64,000 bases of DNA from Simkaniaceae bacterium (GTDB lineage: Bacteria; Chlamydiota; Chlamydiia; Chlamydiales; Simkaniaceae): assembly GCA_018399055.1 (NCBI GenBank), contig CP073762.1, positions 186,001-250,000 of the forward strand, given 5' to 3'. Of the stretch, positions 8,166 to 18,663 are shown in pieces. How positions within the stretch are numbered: position 1 is the stretch's first letter; each line of letters opens with the position of its first letter. A program made the translations under genes and the position numbers. The notes under the pieces are model-generated. The model was not told the DNA's origin. It ran no database searches and worked only from the letters and a program-made list of their open reading frames with translations.

Positions 8166-9176
8166 ATGAACGTTAATGAGATAAAGAGTGACACCTTTTG
8201 GCGGTTTAACCATGAAGGATTCCACAAGAATGTGGAGTCTAACTGTTCGACCGGCATCAAACAATTTAAGAAAATTGTTCGATCCTATGTCTTTTTTCAT
8301 TTGTTCTTTTTAGGATTACTTACAGCCGAAGTCATTGCATTTTTCTTTTTCCTAACACTGTTATTTCAAACGTCTCTCATAGCCTTTTCTCTTGCAGCAA
8401 TCCTACTTACCGGCTTTGCTTACCTCATTCTTCTTTTCTATTTTCAGACGAAAAAGCCTGAGCAATTTCTGGAGCTAAGAAACTTTTTTATGCTCCTTTG
8501 TAAAAAGAACCTTCCTAAAAACATTCTCCGTTCCGAATATCACCTCTCCCTAGCAAATGCTGCCTACCGCTTTGCCGCCCACCTTAGTAAGGATCAAGAG
8601 ACTTTCCATCCGTTGCCTGAAAAAGTGAGTTCTTTTAACCACGTGATGCGAAAAGTTACCCACCTCTGCCACAAAAATGATATCAAACGAATGAAAGAGG
8701 TCCTCTATCTTGTTTCGATTAGCGAACATATTCAGCTTATAAAAAATGCCCCGACGAATCTTGAAGCGCATGCCTCGCTTGCCAACGCGTACGTAGCGCT
8801 TTCACGTCTCTACAAGGCTCAGGGCACTTCCAAAGAAAAGTTTGAAGTCGCCGCTGAAAAAGCGATTCAAGAATTTAAAATCATCGATCATTATTCCCCA
8901 GAAGATCCCTGGGTACATGCTCAATTAGCTTCCTGCTATCACGACTTAAAAATGCATAGCAAAGAAATTACTGAGTACGAAACGATTCTAAAGCTTTGTC
9001 CTGAGGACAAACAAATTCTTTTCCGCCTTGGCATCCTTTGCTTTCAGCAAGGAGAAAATGCGCGTGGTCTCCAAATCTATGAACAACTAAAAGAGATGCA
9101 GTTCTCGCGAGCGGACGAACTCATCGACTTTTACGACGCCAACATCAAACAAGAATATTTCATTAGCTCTCTTTAG
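8166..9176 (+). CDS. Membrane-anchored TPR protein
   Basis: A 336-residue protein of unknown function. Two adjacent hydrophobic helices lie near residues 40-64 and 68-90. The rest is a soluble helical domain with at least three TPR-like units in the C-terminal half (for example AHASLANAYVALSRLYKAQG, VHAQLASCYHDLKMHSKEI, LFRLGILCFQQGENARGL). It is likely an inner-membrane scaffold with a cytoplasmic TPR tail. No good ribosome-binding site is seen before the ATG; translation may depend on the 12-codon leader frame that ends directly in front of it. Confidence 0.75.
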   Translation: MNVNEIKSDTFWRFNHEGFHKNVESNCSTGIKQFKKIVRSYVFFHLFFLGLLTAEVIAFFFFLTLLFQTSLIAFSLAAILLTGFAYLILLFYFQTKKPEQFLELRNFFMLLCKKNLPKNILRSEYHLSLANAAYRFAAHLSKDQETFHPLPEKVSSFNHVMRKVTHLCHKNDIKRMKEVLYLVSISEHIQLIKNAPTNLEAHASLANAYVALSRLYKAQGTSKEKFEVAAEKAIQEFKIIDHYSPEDPWVHAQLASCYHDLKMHSKEITEYETILKLCPEDKQILFRLGILCFQQGENARGLQIYEQLKEMQFSRADELIDFYDANIKQEYFISSL

Positions 9177-9220
9177 ATAGAGTCCACACCAAAACAAAAA
9201 CAACTTTTTTGGATACCCTC

Positions 9221-10416
9221 TTATCTTTGGGACAGACGTGCTCTGAACGGACATTTTTTAAATGTAAAATCAAATTGATAAGGAGTTTGACGGTCTTGAT
9301 AATACCGTTGCACAAATGTTTTAGCAATGTGTTCATAAAATTCTGCAGCGTTTTCCTTTCTATATGAGGAATGACCATGCTTTGAATGAATATTTGGGTT
9401 TTCTTTCTCAGCTCGATGTTTTGAGTATTCGATTAACATTAAATCGTATGTAACATTGCTTAGCTGCCTATTTTCAGTTCTTCTAGTTTTCAGATTTTTC
9501 ACTTTGGAGCAAAGGGAAATATTGATTTGGCGTTGAGAATGAGTCACATGAACCTCACTATAGTCAAGAAAATAATCAGGAAAATTTGGGACTATAAGAC
9601 CTTTTTTTTAACTTCTGCTTGTTCATTAATACAACCATTCTCGTAAGCAGGGCTTATACATGCTGGGGGTGTTAAGGGGTTGAATGATTTGTCCAATGTG
9701 CAATAAAACTGAGAGTTAAAGATCACTTCTTCGATAGGAAGATAGGAACGCTCATTCCCAGTTTCATTGCGACATATTCCAGAAGATTGCCCAATATGGA
9801 TTCCAATTAATTGCCCGCTTTGATCTAAATAAATCCCCCCCGAGCTTCCAGGACGCGTCCAATGTTCATAAGGGCTGCACATTTGATCTTGATAGCTTTC
9901 ACATGGAGAAACAATAGAAACAGTTAACGAACCATCTTGGGCCATCTCAGCAAACAAACATTGGGTTTGGTGAGCATCAAATTTATGAGCAGGAATGTAA
10001 CAAGGAAGAGAGTGGTCGAATAATCTCAATAAACAGTAGTCTTTCGTATCGCCCTCCTCTTCAATCCATTGAGCCTTCAGTTGAAAGCAACATTGGTCGT
10101 TTGAAATATCGATCCCAATACTCTCAACTAAAGTTTCGAGGTTTTGATCGCAAACAGCTTCCTCATTTTCGCTTATTAAAAGATGCTTAGGGATTAACAC
10201 AAGGTCTTTTTCGACAAACACCCCATTTCCTTTTGTCGCCCCTCCAACAGAAATGGACACTAAAGCATTTTGAGCCATATTAATAGCACATTGCCAATCC
10301 GGCCATGCTGCAGACATTTCTTCTGCACTTCCTGTTGTCGGCTTGTTTTGCTGATTTAATACAGAGTGGACACCTAGGCCAAAATTTGCTAAGCCCGAAA
10401 TGAAAAAACTGCTCAC
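9221..10416 (-). pseudogene. Trypsin-like serine peptidase, frameshifted in a poly-A tract (second copy of the gene at 36472-37671)
   Basis: The N-terminal open frame (GTG at 10416 to 9592, 274 residues) keeps a chymotrypsin-fold triad: His78 in LIPKHLL, Asp126 in DYCLLRL and Ser192 in RPGSSGG. It then stops early. The remaining 108 codons (to 9221) are open in another frame and match the C-terminus of the intact paralogue. At the junction this copy has 8 consecutive A on the coding strand (plus-strand T run 9602-9609), where the paralogue has a 9-base AAGAAAAAA. One extra A restores reading through to the end. It is either a recent pseudogene, a slippage-controlled gene, or a gene that makes only the shorter protease domain. 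The many Cys residues suggest an exported or disulphide-bearing protein, but no signal peptide is clear. Confidence 0.75.
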
Positions 10417-10566
10417 TTTTCCCTCACAATTTTTTTATCTCCTATATGCTCTGCTTTTTTTAAGTTTTTGTAAAGATTTTCATCGAATCATTCATCTTAC
10501 TCTTATTAAAAAGTAGCTGAAAGGTGCTGGATTATGCGGAGATAGTATTTTTTGCAACAGAACCGT

Positions 10567-10594
10567 TTGATAAATATCTGACGGTGCGTATAAT
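10567..10594 (+). promoter_or_regulatory. Sigma-70 promoter of the TPR/VWA gene pair
   Basis: TTGATA at 10567-10572 and a perfect TATAAT at 10589-10594 are separated by 16 bases. Transcription would start near 10601, giving a leader of about 70 bases before the ATG at 10673. Confidence 0.7.
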
Positions 10595-10672
10595 CAAAAA
10601 ATACTTCGCTAGGAAGTCGTCTTTCCATTATGGTTAGGCCTTACGTAACATAACTGATAGGGACAAACGGAT

Positions 10673-13510
10673 ATGTTTAAATCTAAATATCGTAATTGCT
10701 TTATTCTCGGTGCATCACTATTCAGCCTTATCGCAGTGCAGGCTACAGCTAAAGAATCTGTTAAATCCACGCAAGTTCAGTCGGATGAAGAAGCATTTCT
10801 TATCCGCCGCATTGCGGAGTTTTGGAAGGATGGAGATTTTGCCATCGTAAAGACACAAATTGTCGACTTTTTGGATCGCTACCCTAATAGCGATCTTTCT
10901 GAATACTTTCTGGGAATACTAGGAGATATCTATCTCCAAGGAAACCAATATGAAAAGGCCCTTTCGACATATCAAATGGTCCTAGATAAAGAAGTTAGCG
11001 AAAAGATCCTAATCAACAAATTGCAATGCTATTATGAACTTGATCAATACGAAGAACTAGCAGTAGATGGTCGTCCCTTTCTATCCAGACAAACCCCTGA
11101 AATTGTTGACCGCAAAGAAGAACTCTATTTCTTAATGGGTGAAGCCCTCTTTCGACAAGCTTTGAAGGAAGAAGACGTATCAAACAAACAAGTACTTGCA
11201 AGTGAAGCACGTGGATATTATGAATGTCTTCCACAAGGACAATATGAAAAAATTTCAGAGTTTGCTCTTGCAGAAATCGCCGCAATCCTTGGAGATTATG
11301 AAAAGGGAGCAGAGGCTTATCGAGCCCTCGCAGAAAAACATCCTGAAATGGCTGAAGACCTTCTCTTCCAAGTCGCCTCTTTGGAAGCACATTACAACAA
11401 ATTAGGTGCTGCTGAAACCTTCCGAAAAGTGAAAAGCATCGAAGGAAAAAGAGAGCATGAGGCTACCTTTAATCTCATGGTTATTTTATTTCAAAACGAA
11501 GAATACGAAGAAATTCTTTCTACATACGAAAAAGTGGCACCAAGTGTCCCAGAAACTTTTCAGCCAACCTTCAACTTTATTGTCGGAAAAAGTTTCTTCT
11601 CATCAGGAGATTTCCAGAATGCTATTCAGCCACTTCAAAGGTACATTAACTCAACCTTTATCCCTTCTGATCAGCTGAAGAATGCCCTTCTGATTCAAAT
11701 GACCTGTGCTCACCAAACGAGCAATGAGTCCCTTTTTAGCGACTCTTTTGAAAAACTTGATACTTTATTTCCAAATGACCAAGAGATCCCTAAGGCTCTG
11801 TTCATGCACGCAATGATTCTAAAAGAACAAGGCGCCATTAGCCGAGCTGATGAAAAACTAAAAATGATTAAAGACAATTATCCATCCTTTGAGAATCAGG
11901 AGAGCTTTGTCTTTGAGTATGGTCTTCTCGCTCACCAAAATGAGCGATGGGAAGAAAGTTATGAATCTTTCAAAACCTATGTTTCAACATTTGACAAAAG
12001 TTCTCGCATCGATGCAGCTTGGAAACTTTACCTATCTTCTGCAATCAATCTTTATAAGCATGCCGGAGAAGACCTCCATTATCCTAAGTCTCAATTTTTT
12101 ACAGATTTGCAGGCTGTCTTGGAACACTCAGATTACTTAAGTGACCAAGAAATGCTGAATTATGCTCTTCTTTACGCAAAGACTGCTTATGAGCTCGACT
12201 ATTACGCTGACGCACTTCGTTGTCTGCAAGATCACATCTTTACTAAACTAGAAGAAGAAGAAAACACCTCATCCCTTGCTGAGGCTCACTTCATTGCTGG
12301 GCTTTGCCACGCCGAAGTTCAGTCAGATCATTCGGCCTTCTGCATGCACTTAGAGCAAGCGATGACTCTTAATCCAGACCTTTACGACTCAGGACCTACA
12401 CATTTGCAGCTTTATAACGCCTATATTTCTCTTGCGGGTTATGGAGAGATGGGCGGCGTCCCTTCAGACGGACAACAACAAAAAGAATTTGTTGACCATG
12501 CGGCAGAACATCTACAGGAAGCGGTCTCTAAAGGTGGAATCACAATCAAAGACGAAAACCGCCTTTGGCTAGCAAACCATTATTACCAAAAAGTGCAGGA
12601 ATGCAACGCAGGTGACATTGCTCATCATCCTGAAGTGACCAATGCGATTGACCGTGCCTCTAACCATTATCAAAAACTATTAATGAGAGACGGACACCTA
12701 ATCGAGATGACTGCTGATAATCTCCATTTAGAATACGAAGTGGTTAAGCTTTCTAAGCTACTTGAATATCAAAATTCTCAAAAACAAAAGCTTGTGCTTA
12801 TCAAAGCCCTTTTACAGCAGCAAAGTGAGAAGCCTGAGCTGAACTGGTCGTCTCAAAAAGATGCCCTTTATGAGCTTGCAAATGTCTACGATATTCTGGG
12901 AGAAAAGGAAAAAGCTTTTGAAACATACAGTTTCATTCATTCACAAGCCAACCACTTTCCTTCTTCGCTTGCAAGTAATGCAGCATTAGAAGCTGCTCGA
13001 ATTCATTTTGACCTCCTTGAAGAGGGCCTTCGAAGTGAAACAAATGAAGAGGTTCTTGGAATATTAAATGACTTGAAAGAACTTCAGATTCGTAAGAATG
13101 TCTTTTCAGAGCCTACGCACCTAGAAGCTGCTCTTGAGTATGCAAAGATCCGTTCTGTCATTTCCAACCCTGAAGAACAAGATTCACGCTATCTCTTCTT
13201 TTTAAGCCGCATTCAGGACGACTTTAATTCGCAAGAAGATCTTGTCACACAAGATTATTTAGTCAATCTGAATCAGAACTCCGAGAAAAAACTGGTTTTC
13301 GATGCATACATGAAATTTATCGATGCTGAAAAGCTTCGCCTTGAAGCAAAAAACCATTATAAGAATGAGCGGCATGGTGAAATGGAAGAGCTCCATGAAG
13401 AGGCATTAACACTCTATAGCGAACTAAAAAACGACCCCTATACACCTAGAGATCTCTATGATAGGACGCTAAGTAGTATTCATGAGATCAATGCGTTAGT
13501 TGCATATTAA
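10673..13510 (+). CDS. Large exported TPR-repeat protein
   Basis: A 945-residue protein with an N-terminal signal peptide (hydrophobic residues about 9-24, cleavage plausible after AQATA near 26). The mature chain is a helical solenoid of TPR/Sel1-like units; recognisable ones are FLGILGDIYLQGNQYEKALSTYQ, FIVGKSFFSSGDFQNAIQPLQ and YELANVYDILGEKEKAFETYS. Length and layout suggest a periplasmic or outer-membrane-associated scaffold similar in style to BamD/YbgF-like TPR proteins, but no specific family is recognised. The VWA protein gene starts 21 bases downstream, so the pair is probably one operon and one complex (inference). Confidence 0.8.
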   Translation: MFKSKYRNCFILGASLFSLIAVQATAKESVKSTQVQSDEEAFLIRRIAEFWKDGDFAIVKTQIVDFLDRYPNSDLSEYFLGILGDIYLQGNQYEKALSTYQMVLDKEVSEKILINKLQCYYELDQYEELAVDGRPFLSRQTPEIVDRKEELYFLMGEALFRQALKEEDVSNKQVLASEARGYYECLPQGQYEKISEFALAEIAAILGDYEKGAEAYRALAEKHPEMAEDLLFQVASLEAHYNKLGAAETFRKVKSIEGKREHEATFNLMVILFQNEEYEEILSTYEKVAPSVPETFQPTFNFIVGKSFFSSGDFQNAIQPLQRYINSTFIPSDQLKNALLIQMTCAHQTSNESLFSDSFEKLDTLFPNDQEIPKALFMHAMILKEQGAISRADEKLKMIKDNYPSFENQESFVFEYGLLAHQNERWEESYESFKTYVSTFDKSSRIDAAWKLYLSSAINLYKHAGEDLHYPKSQFFTDLQAVLEHSDYLSDQEMLNYALLYAKTAYELDYYADALRCLQDHIFTKLEEEENTSSLAEAHFIAGLCHAEVQSDHSAFCMHLEQAMTLNPDLYDSGPTHLQLYNAYISLAGYGEMGGVPSDGQQQKEFVDHAAEHLQEAVSKGGITIKDENRLWLANHYYQKVQECNAGDIAHHPEVTNAIDRASNHYQKLLMRDGHLIEMTADNLHLEYEVVKLSKLLEYQNSQKQKLVLIKALLQQQSEKPELNWSSQKDALYELANVYDILGEKEKAFETYSFIHSQANHFPSSLASNAALEAARIHFDLLEEGLRSETNEEVLGILNDLKELQIRKNVFSEPTHLEAALEYAKIRSVISNPEEQDSRYLFFLSRIQDDFNSQEDLVTQDYLVNLNQNSEKKLVFDAYMKFIDAEKLRLEAKNHYKNERHGEMEELHEEALTLYSELKNDPYTPRDLYDRTLSSIHEINALVAY

Positions 13511-13531
13511 TCACATTAGAAGAGACAAACC

Positions 13532-16500
13532 ATGGGAAAGTATTCCTCCTCTTCAGCTCAAAGCAAGCCGCTCTTCTTTCTATCCCTTGCAGCGTCGCTT
13601 GTACTACATGCGGGAGGAATCTATTTTTTGTTACAGCACCCCCCCTCTTTTTTAACAGCAAGAGAGCTTCCAACCGTTGAGCATCTCATACGGGAAGAAG
13701 GCGATGTGGATCATGCAGCCCATGAAGCTTTCCAAAATCTCATTGTTCGAGAAGACCAGGATAATCAACTTCCTCCACCAGGAAGTGCTCCTATCCTCGA
13801 ATCGGGAAAAATTCCTTTCATCGTGACAGAACTAGACATTTCCTTAAACTACTCTGAAAAGAAACAAGAAGAACTAAACTTTAATGTTGCCCCCTATGCT
13901 CCCCAATTGTTTGAAAATCCTTGGATTAGTTCCAAAAACTCTCCTTTCCGAGATAAAAAGGGGATTAACTTTAATCGCATGATTGGAAAAAACTCTTCTA
14001 AAGAGTTAGAAAAAAACACATATATCTCGACAAAAAAATCTGATGAAAATTTAAGTCCGCCTTTGATCGAAAAAAAAGAGGAAAAAAGAAACTTCCTTGC
14101 AGAGAATCCATTCTCAAGTGGCCAGGAAGAAAAATACCCTTCCACAACGCCTTTTGCCTTTAATCATCCGAATGAATCTTCGGAGCTAATTGACCGAAAC
14201 GTTCTTTTCCAAAAACCTTCAACAGATGTACCTCTCTCTTTAAAACATCCCAAAACACAACTTCAATCCCCTCAATATAATCAGGACAGTCATACAGAAC
14301 TTACTGGAATAACCCCAGGGACGGAAGAAAATGAGAAGTTCACCTTTGATTTAGAAAATTATTCCTATTATTTTGACTACAAATCAGAAACACCTATCTA
14401 CCCTTTCCCCCTTAAGGAAGAGATCGAAGAGAGGTTTATCGAGTCCTCCTTCACTCATGAGAAATCGAGCTGCGCGGCTGAGCCTTCTTTTGCAATCTAC
14501 ACATTCAACTCCCTTAGTTGGGCTGATGTCAGCCAACTTAGTGAAAAGAGAAATGAGATTGTGTGGACTCCATCCCAAGAGGGGTTTAATGATCAATGGT
14601 CCTTTCAAATCACGGCACCCACAGTTGATATCTCTGCCTCATATATAATTCCTGAATTCGAGAAACTGCAGGTGAATGTAGCTGCTGGGAAAAGAAGGAG
14701 CTATTGCCCTCCAAAAACTCTGCCATCTAATCAGGATTTTGCTGAAATAGAGTTTATCCCCAAACCTTATCTTGATACATGGAAAACTGAAGAAAAACGC
14801 TTGGAAATTGTCTATGTTCCTGAAAGGGAAGGCATTTATCCAGATCCAATCAGGTACTCTCTTCCTAATGGTCCAACGGTTGCGGTTGAACTCGGAAATG
14901 ATGTCTTTTGCTTTACACTAACCCCTTCATTTGACCTTTTCACATCTGAGGATGGAATCACGCCTCCTAAAAAGATGCAAAAATTCGTTGCCAGCAACCT
15001 TGAAATTGAACACTCCTATTTTCCCAGTGAATCCTTTGAATCCCTCGCAAAAGGTCGGCCCTCTCCTCAACTTGAATCCTCCATAGCACCTACGTTTACA
15101 GAAGATAGTCTTGTAGTACAATCTCCCTTTGAGCCCTCAGCTTCCACCATTGAATTTCCCAAGGAAGACATTAAAGAAAGCCTTCCAATGATCGCTGGTG
15201 GGATGACTTTCCCGGAGGGGAAAACGACCCCTTCAAGACTGAACTTTGAATCGCAAACCTATCTTTCTACTCGTCTTGACCTCAAAGATCATGGAGCTGC
15301 GCAAGAACCTTCTGTTGAACATGTTGTTCCCTCTCTATCTGAGAAGTCTATTGCTCTTGACTCCATCAAGTATCCTCCGTCTAGCCCTCTAGATCTAAGG
15401 ACAGATCAGTCCATTGCTTTCAAACTTCGAGAGGAAGAACCTGCCTTTGACAAGCAAACAGAAAGAGAACCCTCAAGCATTAATTTAGAAAGCCTTTCCT
15501 TGCCTAAGGTCAAGGAAAAGAAGATAACTCCCCAGAAAAATTTGGCAAGTGATAATACTCTTTTAGATACCTTTCCGAAGTTCGATCAAATAATTGCAGC
15601 AATCCCTCAAGAGATCACCCCTTCACTTTCAAGAGAAACAGAGTCTCTTGTCCCTCTGAAAGATACACTTCATGAACCCCTCCGCCCTTCTTTTTATCCT
15701 CCAGAGGTGCCTCACTTAGCAATGGAAGAGAGCTCTCTGTCTATGCTTGAAGAAAACTTAGATTATGTGATGAAACAAACAGATACAACGTTTGTTGAGG
15801 CGATAGAAGGCCTTCACCTCCCTTATCTAAGCTCGAAGCAGATCACTCCAAGAAAGCATCAAACAACACCTCAAAAGGCATTTGAAGACTTGCCAGCGCA
15901 AGATGTCATTGTCGATCTTGCAAGCCGAGATATGCAATATCCCAATACAAGAAAGCTCCTTGAAATAGAACGCCTGCCATCTAAAATACCCACCGATGTT
16001 TCAATTGCCTCAACCTCCGTCGAAAAACCAGATACGGATATGATCCACTCTCAGGCAAAAGAAATACTGGAAGATTACAACCAAGAAAATAGTGCCCCAT
16101 CAGGGGTGATCGCCCTAGCCAAGCCTGGGATTCAAGGAGGGGTTAGCGAAACCGAGGTTCGCTCCTTAAATCAGTCCAGCCGCTTTACACAGGCATTCTT
16201 AACAGAAATCCCTCCCCCTTCCTGCTTAGAAACTACAACATATAGGGAAGAGTTTGATACTCAGGTTCATTACTCAAGAAGGGAAGATGGAAAGGGCTAT
16301 CTCTTCGCCATAAAGATGAAGGCAAAACCTTCTCTTCAATTTTCCTCACCTCATCAAAACTTCATCTTTGTCATCGATGGATCCAGCAGTATAAAGAAGC
16401 ACCGTTTTGGTGTTTTTAAAGAGGGTGTCAGCCGCTCACTTGGATACTTAAAGGAAGGAGACTCTTTTAATATTCTTGTTGCCGATGCAGAATTAATTCC

Positions 16501-17266
16501 ATTTAGTGAAACTTCTGTAGCTTGGAACAGCCGGAGTAAAGATCAAGCAAACCGTTTTTTATATGATCGGGCATACCGTGGATTTTTCATCAATTACGAT
16601 TCATTTGATCTGCTATCAAGCGTCACCAAATATCTTGATCCAGAAAAAGAAAATGTTATTGTCATGATTACTGATGGGCATTCGTTTCAAAACTTTAAAA
16701 CCCATAAAGACGATTTCCAAGAGCTTCTACAGGCAAGTAAAGGCCGCTTTTCTGTGCACACTGCAACAGCAAGTAGTGATAATAACCTCACGATGCTCGA
16801 TCTCCTTAGTACCTTTAATAATGGCGAGCTGATGTACTCAAAAACGCATGCTGCTTTCTCAAGACAGCTTGCTGTTATGGTGAAACACATCGAAAGCTTA
16901 ATTGCTAAAGATGTGCAGATTCATGTTACCGATGTGAAACAAGAAACAGGAATCGAATTCTACCCCAATCAACACACCCTTCCGGCTCTATATGCTGACC
17001 GTGCATATACTATTTATGGAACCATTGACGACCTCAAAGATTTCGACATAATCCTTCAAGGACGCTGTGGGGATCAATGGGTGAATATCAGGCAACACAT
17101 TTCATTTAAACACGCGGAAAAGGCATCTAACACGATTAAGCGTGGCTTTGCTCTTCAGAGGGCTTATGTCTGTTACGATTACTATCTCAAAAAAGATGAC
17201 CCTTTCTTTCTAGCAGAAGCTGAGCGAATCTTAAATCCTCATGCGATTCCCACAGCAACCCGATGA
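13532..17266 (+). CDS. Large membrane-anchored protein with C-terminal von Willebrand factor A domain
   Basis: A 1244-residue protein. A single membrane helix near residues 13-31 is followed by about 880 residues of low-complexity, Pro/Ser/Glu/Lys-rich sequence with no recognised domain. After a VIT-like stretch (about 895-940), a VWA domain covers about 943-1110, with a complete MIDAS: DGSSS (DxSxS) in FVIDGSSSIKK and VMITDGHSF. The N-terminal half recalls the extended periplasmic stalk of TonB/TolA proteins. It probably spans the periplasm and presents a metal-dependent adhesion-type domain to a partner such as the TPR protein encoded just upstream. The residues about 900-1244 resemble the Ca-activated/inter-alpha-trypsin VWA group. 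No family name for the whole protein is known to me. Confidence 0.8.
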   Translation: MGKYSSSSAQSKPLFFLSLAASLVLHAGGIYFLLQHPPSFLTARELPTVEHLIREEGDVDHAAHEAFQNLIVREDQDNQLPPPGSAPILESGKIPFIVTELDISLNYSEKKQEELNFNVAPYAPQLFENPWISSKNSPFRDKKGINFNRMIGKNSSKELEKNTYISTKKSDENLSPPLIEKKEEKRNFLAENPFSSGQEEKYPSTTPFAFNHPNESSELIDRNVLFQKPSTDVPLSLKHPKTQLQSPQYNQDSHTELTGITPGTEENEKFTFDLENYSYYFDYKSETPIYPFPLKEEIEERFIESSFTHEKSSCAAEPSFAIYTFNSLSWADVSQLSEKRNEIVWTPSQEGFNDQWSFQITAPTVDISASYIIPEFEKLQVNVAAGKRRSYCPPKTLPSNQDFAEIEFIPKPYLDTWKTEEKRLEIVYVPEREGIYPDPIRYSLPNGPTVAVELGNDVFCFTLTPSFDLFTSEDGITPPKKMQKFVASNLEIEHSYFPSESFESLAKGRPSPQLESSIAPTFTEDSLVVQSPFEPSASTIEFPKEDIKESLPMIAGGMTFPEGKTTPSRLNFESQTYLSTRLDLKDHGAAQEPSVEHVVPSLSEKSIALDSIKYPPSSPLDLRTDQSIAFKLREEEPAFDKQTEREPSSINLESLSLPKVKEKKITPQKNLASDNTLLDTFPKFDQIIAAIPQEITPSLSRETESLVPLKDTLHEPLRPSFYPPEVPHLAMEESSLSMLEENLDYVMKQTDTTFVEAIEGLHLPYLSSKQITPRKHQTTPQKAFEDLPAQDVIVDLASRDMQYPNTRKLLEIERLPSKIPTDVSIASTSVEKPDTDMIHSQAKEILEDYNQENSAPSGVIALAKPGIQGGVSETEVRSLNQSSRFTQAFLTEIPPPSCLETTTYREEFDTQVHYSRREDGKGYLFAIKMKAKPSLQFSSPHQNFIFVIDGSSSIKKHRFGVFKEGVSRSLGYLKEGDSFNILVADAELIPFSETSVAWNSRSKDQANRFLYDRAYRGFFINYDSFDLLSSVTKYLDPEKENVIVMITDGHSFQNFKTHKDDFQELLQASKGRFSVHTATASSDNNLTMLDLLSTFNNGELMYSKTHAAFSRQLAVMVKHIESLIAKDVQIHVTDVKQETGIEFYPNQHTLPALYADRAYTIYGTIDDLKDFDIILQGRCGDQWVNIRQHISFKHAEKASNTIKRGFALQRAYVCYDYYLKKDDPFFLAEAERILNPHAIPTATR

Positions 17267-17374
17267 ACCTATCCCTATACTCGATGTTTCCGACAGGCCC
17301 ATAAGTTCATCATGGGAATCAATCCCTAGAACTGCTACAATTCTCGTAAATTTTTCAAAAAGAGATATGTTTTC

Positions 17375-18646
17375 ATGGAAATTTCCAGATACTTGCCAGG
17401 ACAGGACAAATCTATTCTAAAAAAATGTTTGACCTATGAACCAAGTCCACTAAACAAAGAAATTAGTTTTATCGCGGCAGGAATCATTTTTACAGCCTTT
17501 GCATATAAAGGATCAGAAAATACGTATCTATATACGATGGGAATCGGTTCAGCGATATATACTGGGATAAATTATGAGAAAGAACAGCAAACTAAAAACC
17601 CTTCTTGGTCCTTATGGGCAAAGTCTTGGTTTGCCGACTCAAAAAAGGATGCTGTCCCCTTTTCAATGAGACTGATCCATATCATCGCTCTTGGATCACT
17701 TATCGGCAGAGGGTTTCGTGATAGCTGGGTCAATCCTAGTATCTCTAAAATCTCTTTCCTCGTAAAAGGACCTTTATCTGTTCTAGCATCTCTTTTAACT
17801 TTACATACTATTATAGATGTCTCTTCTCTGGCAGCAAAAGGAATCATCCATCTTAACACAGAAAAAGCTACTGGCGACAAAACGATCGCAACTGCTATTG
17901 GAATGTTTGTTTTATCTGCCTGTTTGACCTATACGGTTCCAAGTATTACCTCCCAGATGGGACTTGCTGCCTTAGCAACAACATACTTTTCTGCTAAAGA
18001 GCTTGCTCATAGTAAACGGAATCACGAGATTTTTCCCGCAATTATCCTAACAGGATCACTGATGTCTATTGGAGGAATTTTTGGTAAACAGTGCCGCTAT
18101 ATTTGTGGCCCTAAGGACTTGCAACTCCCTAGCACGTGGGCTTCAGCCATAATCTCAACTCCTATTTCCTTTACTGCCCATTTGATTGCCACAATAATGT
18201 TTTACTGTAGTTATCAACTTGATAATATGCCTTCTGATGAAAAAGACTCTCGAACCAAAAAATTATATTCTCATATAACGAACGATGAAATTATGGGTAT
18301 AAAAGACCAACTTCAAGGTATATTACTACCCGAGATTTTAAAAATTCAACAAGCCTTAGGAAAAGAAATCCCTTCATATCAACCTATCGTATTGACTAAG
18401 GTTGGAACAAAAAGTCTCCCTATTGGCATCAAGCATAGAGCGGCTCCTTACCCAAGTTCTAGGCTTCCACGAATGTCTCCTCAAAGAGGTGCGTATATTC
18501 TCCTTGCTCCCCCTAATAATCTTGCAGCGGCAAGAGCAAACAGGGACGTACTTTTAAGTAACCTAGATGAACGTAACACAGAGCATGAGGCATACAAAAG
18601 AATAATAAATGAAGCAATCGTAGCAATGCATCCGGTGAGAAATTAG
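17375..18646 (+). CDS. Multi-pass membrane protein of unknown function
   Basis: A 423-residue protein that I do not recognise. Roughly eight hydrophobic segments lie between residues 28 and 290 (for example ISFIAAGIIFTAFAY, IGMFVLSACLTYTV, IILTGSLMSIGGIFG). They are followed by a polar C-terminal tail of about 130 residues with APYPSSRLPRMSPQRGAY. It starts 108 bases after the VWA gene and ends 17 bases before rsmD. Paired hydrophobic segments plus a soluble tail are also seen in chlamydial inclusion-membrane proteins, but there is no direct evidence for that here. Confidence 0.6.
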   Translation: MEISRYLPGQDKSILKKCLTYEPSPLNKEISFIAAGIIFTAFAYKGSENTYLYTMGIGSAIYTGINYEKEQQTKNPSWSLWAKSWFADSKKDAVPFSMRLIHIIALGSLIGRGFRDSWVNPSISKISFLVKGPLSVLASLLTLHTIIDVSSLAAKGIIHLNTEKATGDKTIATAIGMFVLSACLTYTVPSITSQMGLAALATTYFSAKELAHSKRNHEIFPAIILTGSLMSIGGIFGKQCRYICGPKDLQLPSTWASAIISTPISFTAHLIATIMFYCSYQLDNMPSDEKDSRTKKLYSHITNDEIMGIKDQLQGILLPEILKIQQALGKEIPSYQPIVLTKVGTKSLPIGIKHRAAPYPSSRLPRMSPQRGAYILLAPPNNLAAARANRDVLLSNLDERNTEHEAYKRIINEAIVAMHPVRN

Positions 18647-18663
18647 ATTTTAGGGATACGAGC

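Noticed and set aside
10926-11405. Several 65-125-codon frames on both strands inside the TPR gene
   Set aside because: They lie wholly within the 945-residue coding frame and have no ribosome-binding site or recognisable motif.
17274-17330. CCCAT...ATGGG stem after the VWA gene as a terminator
   Set aside because: The stem is only 5 bases long and is not followed by a T run.
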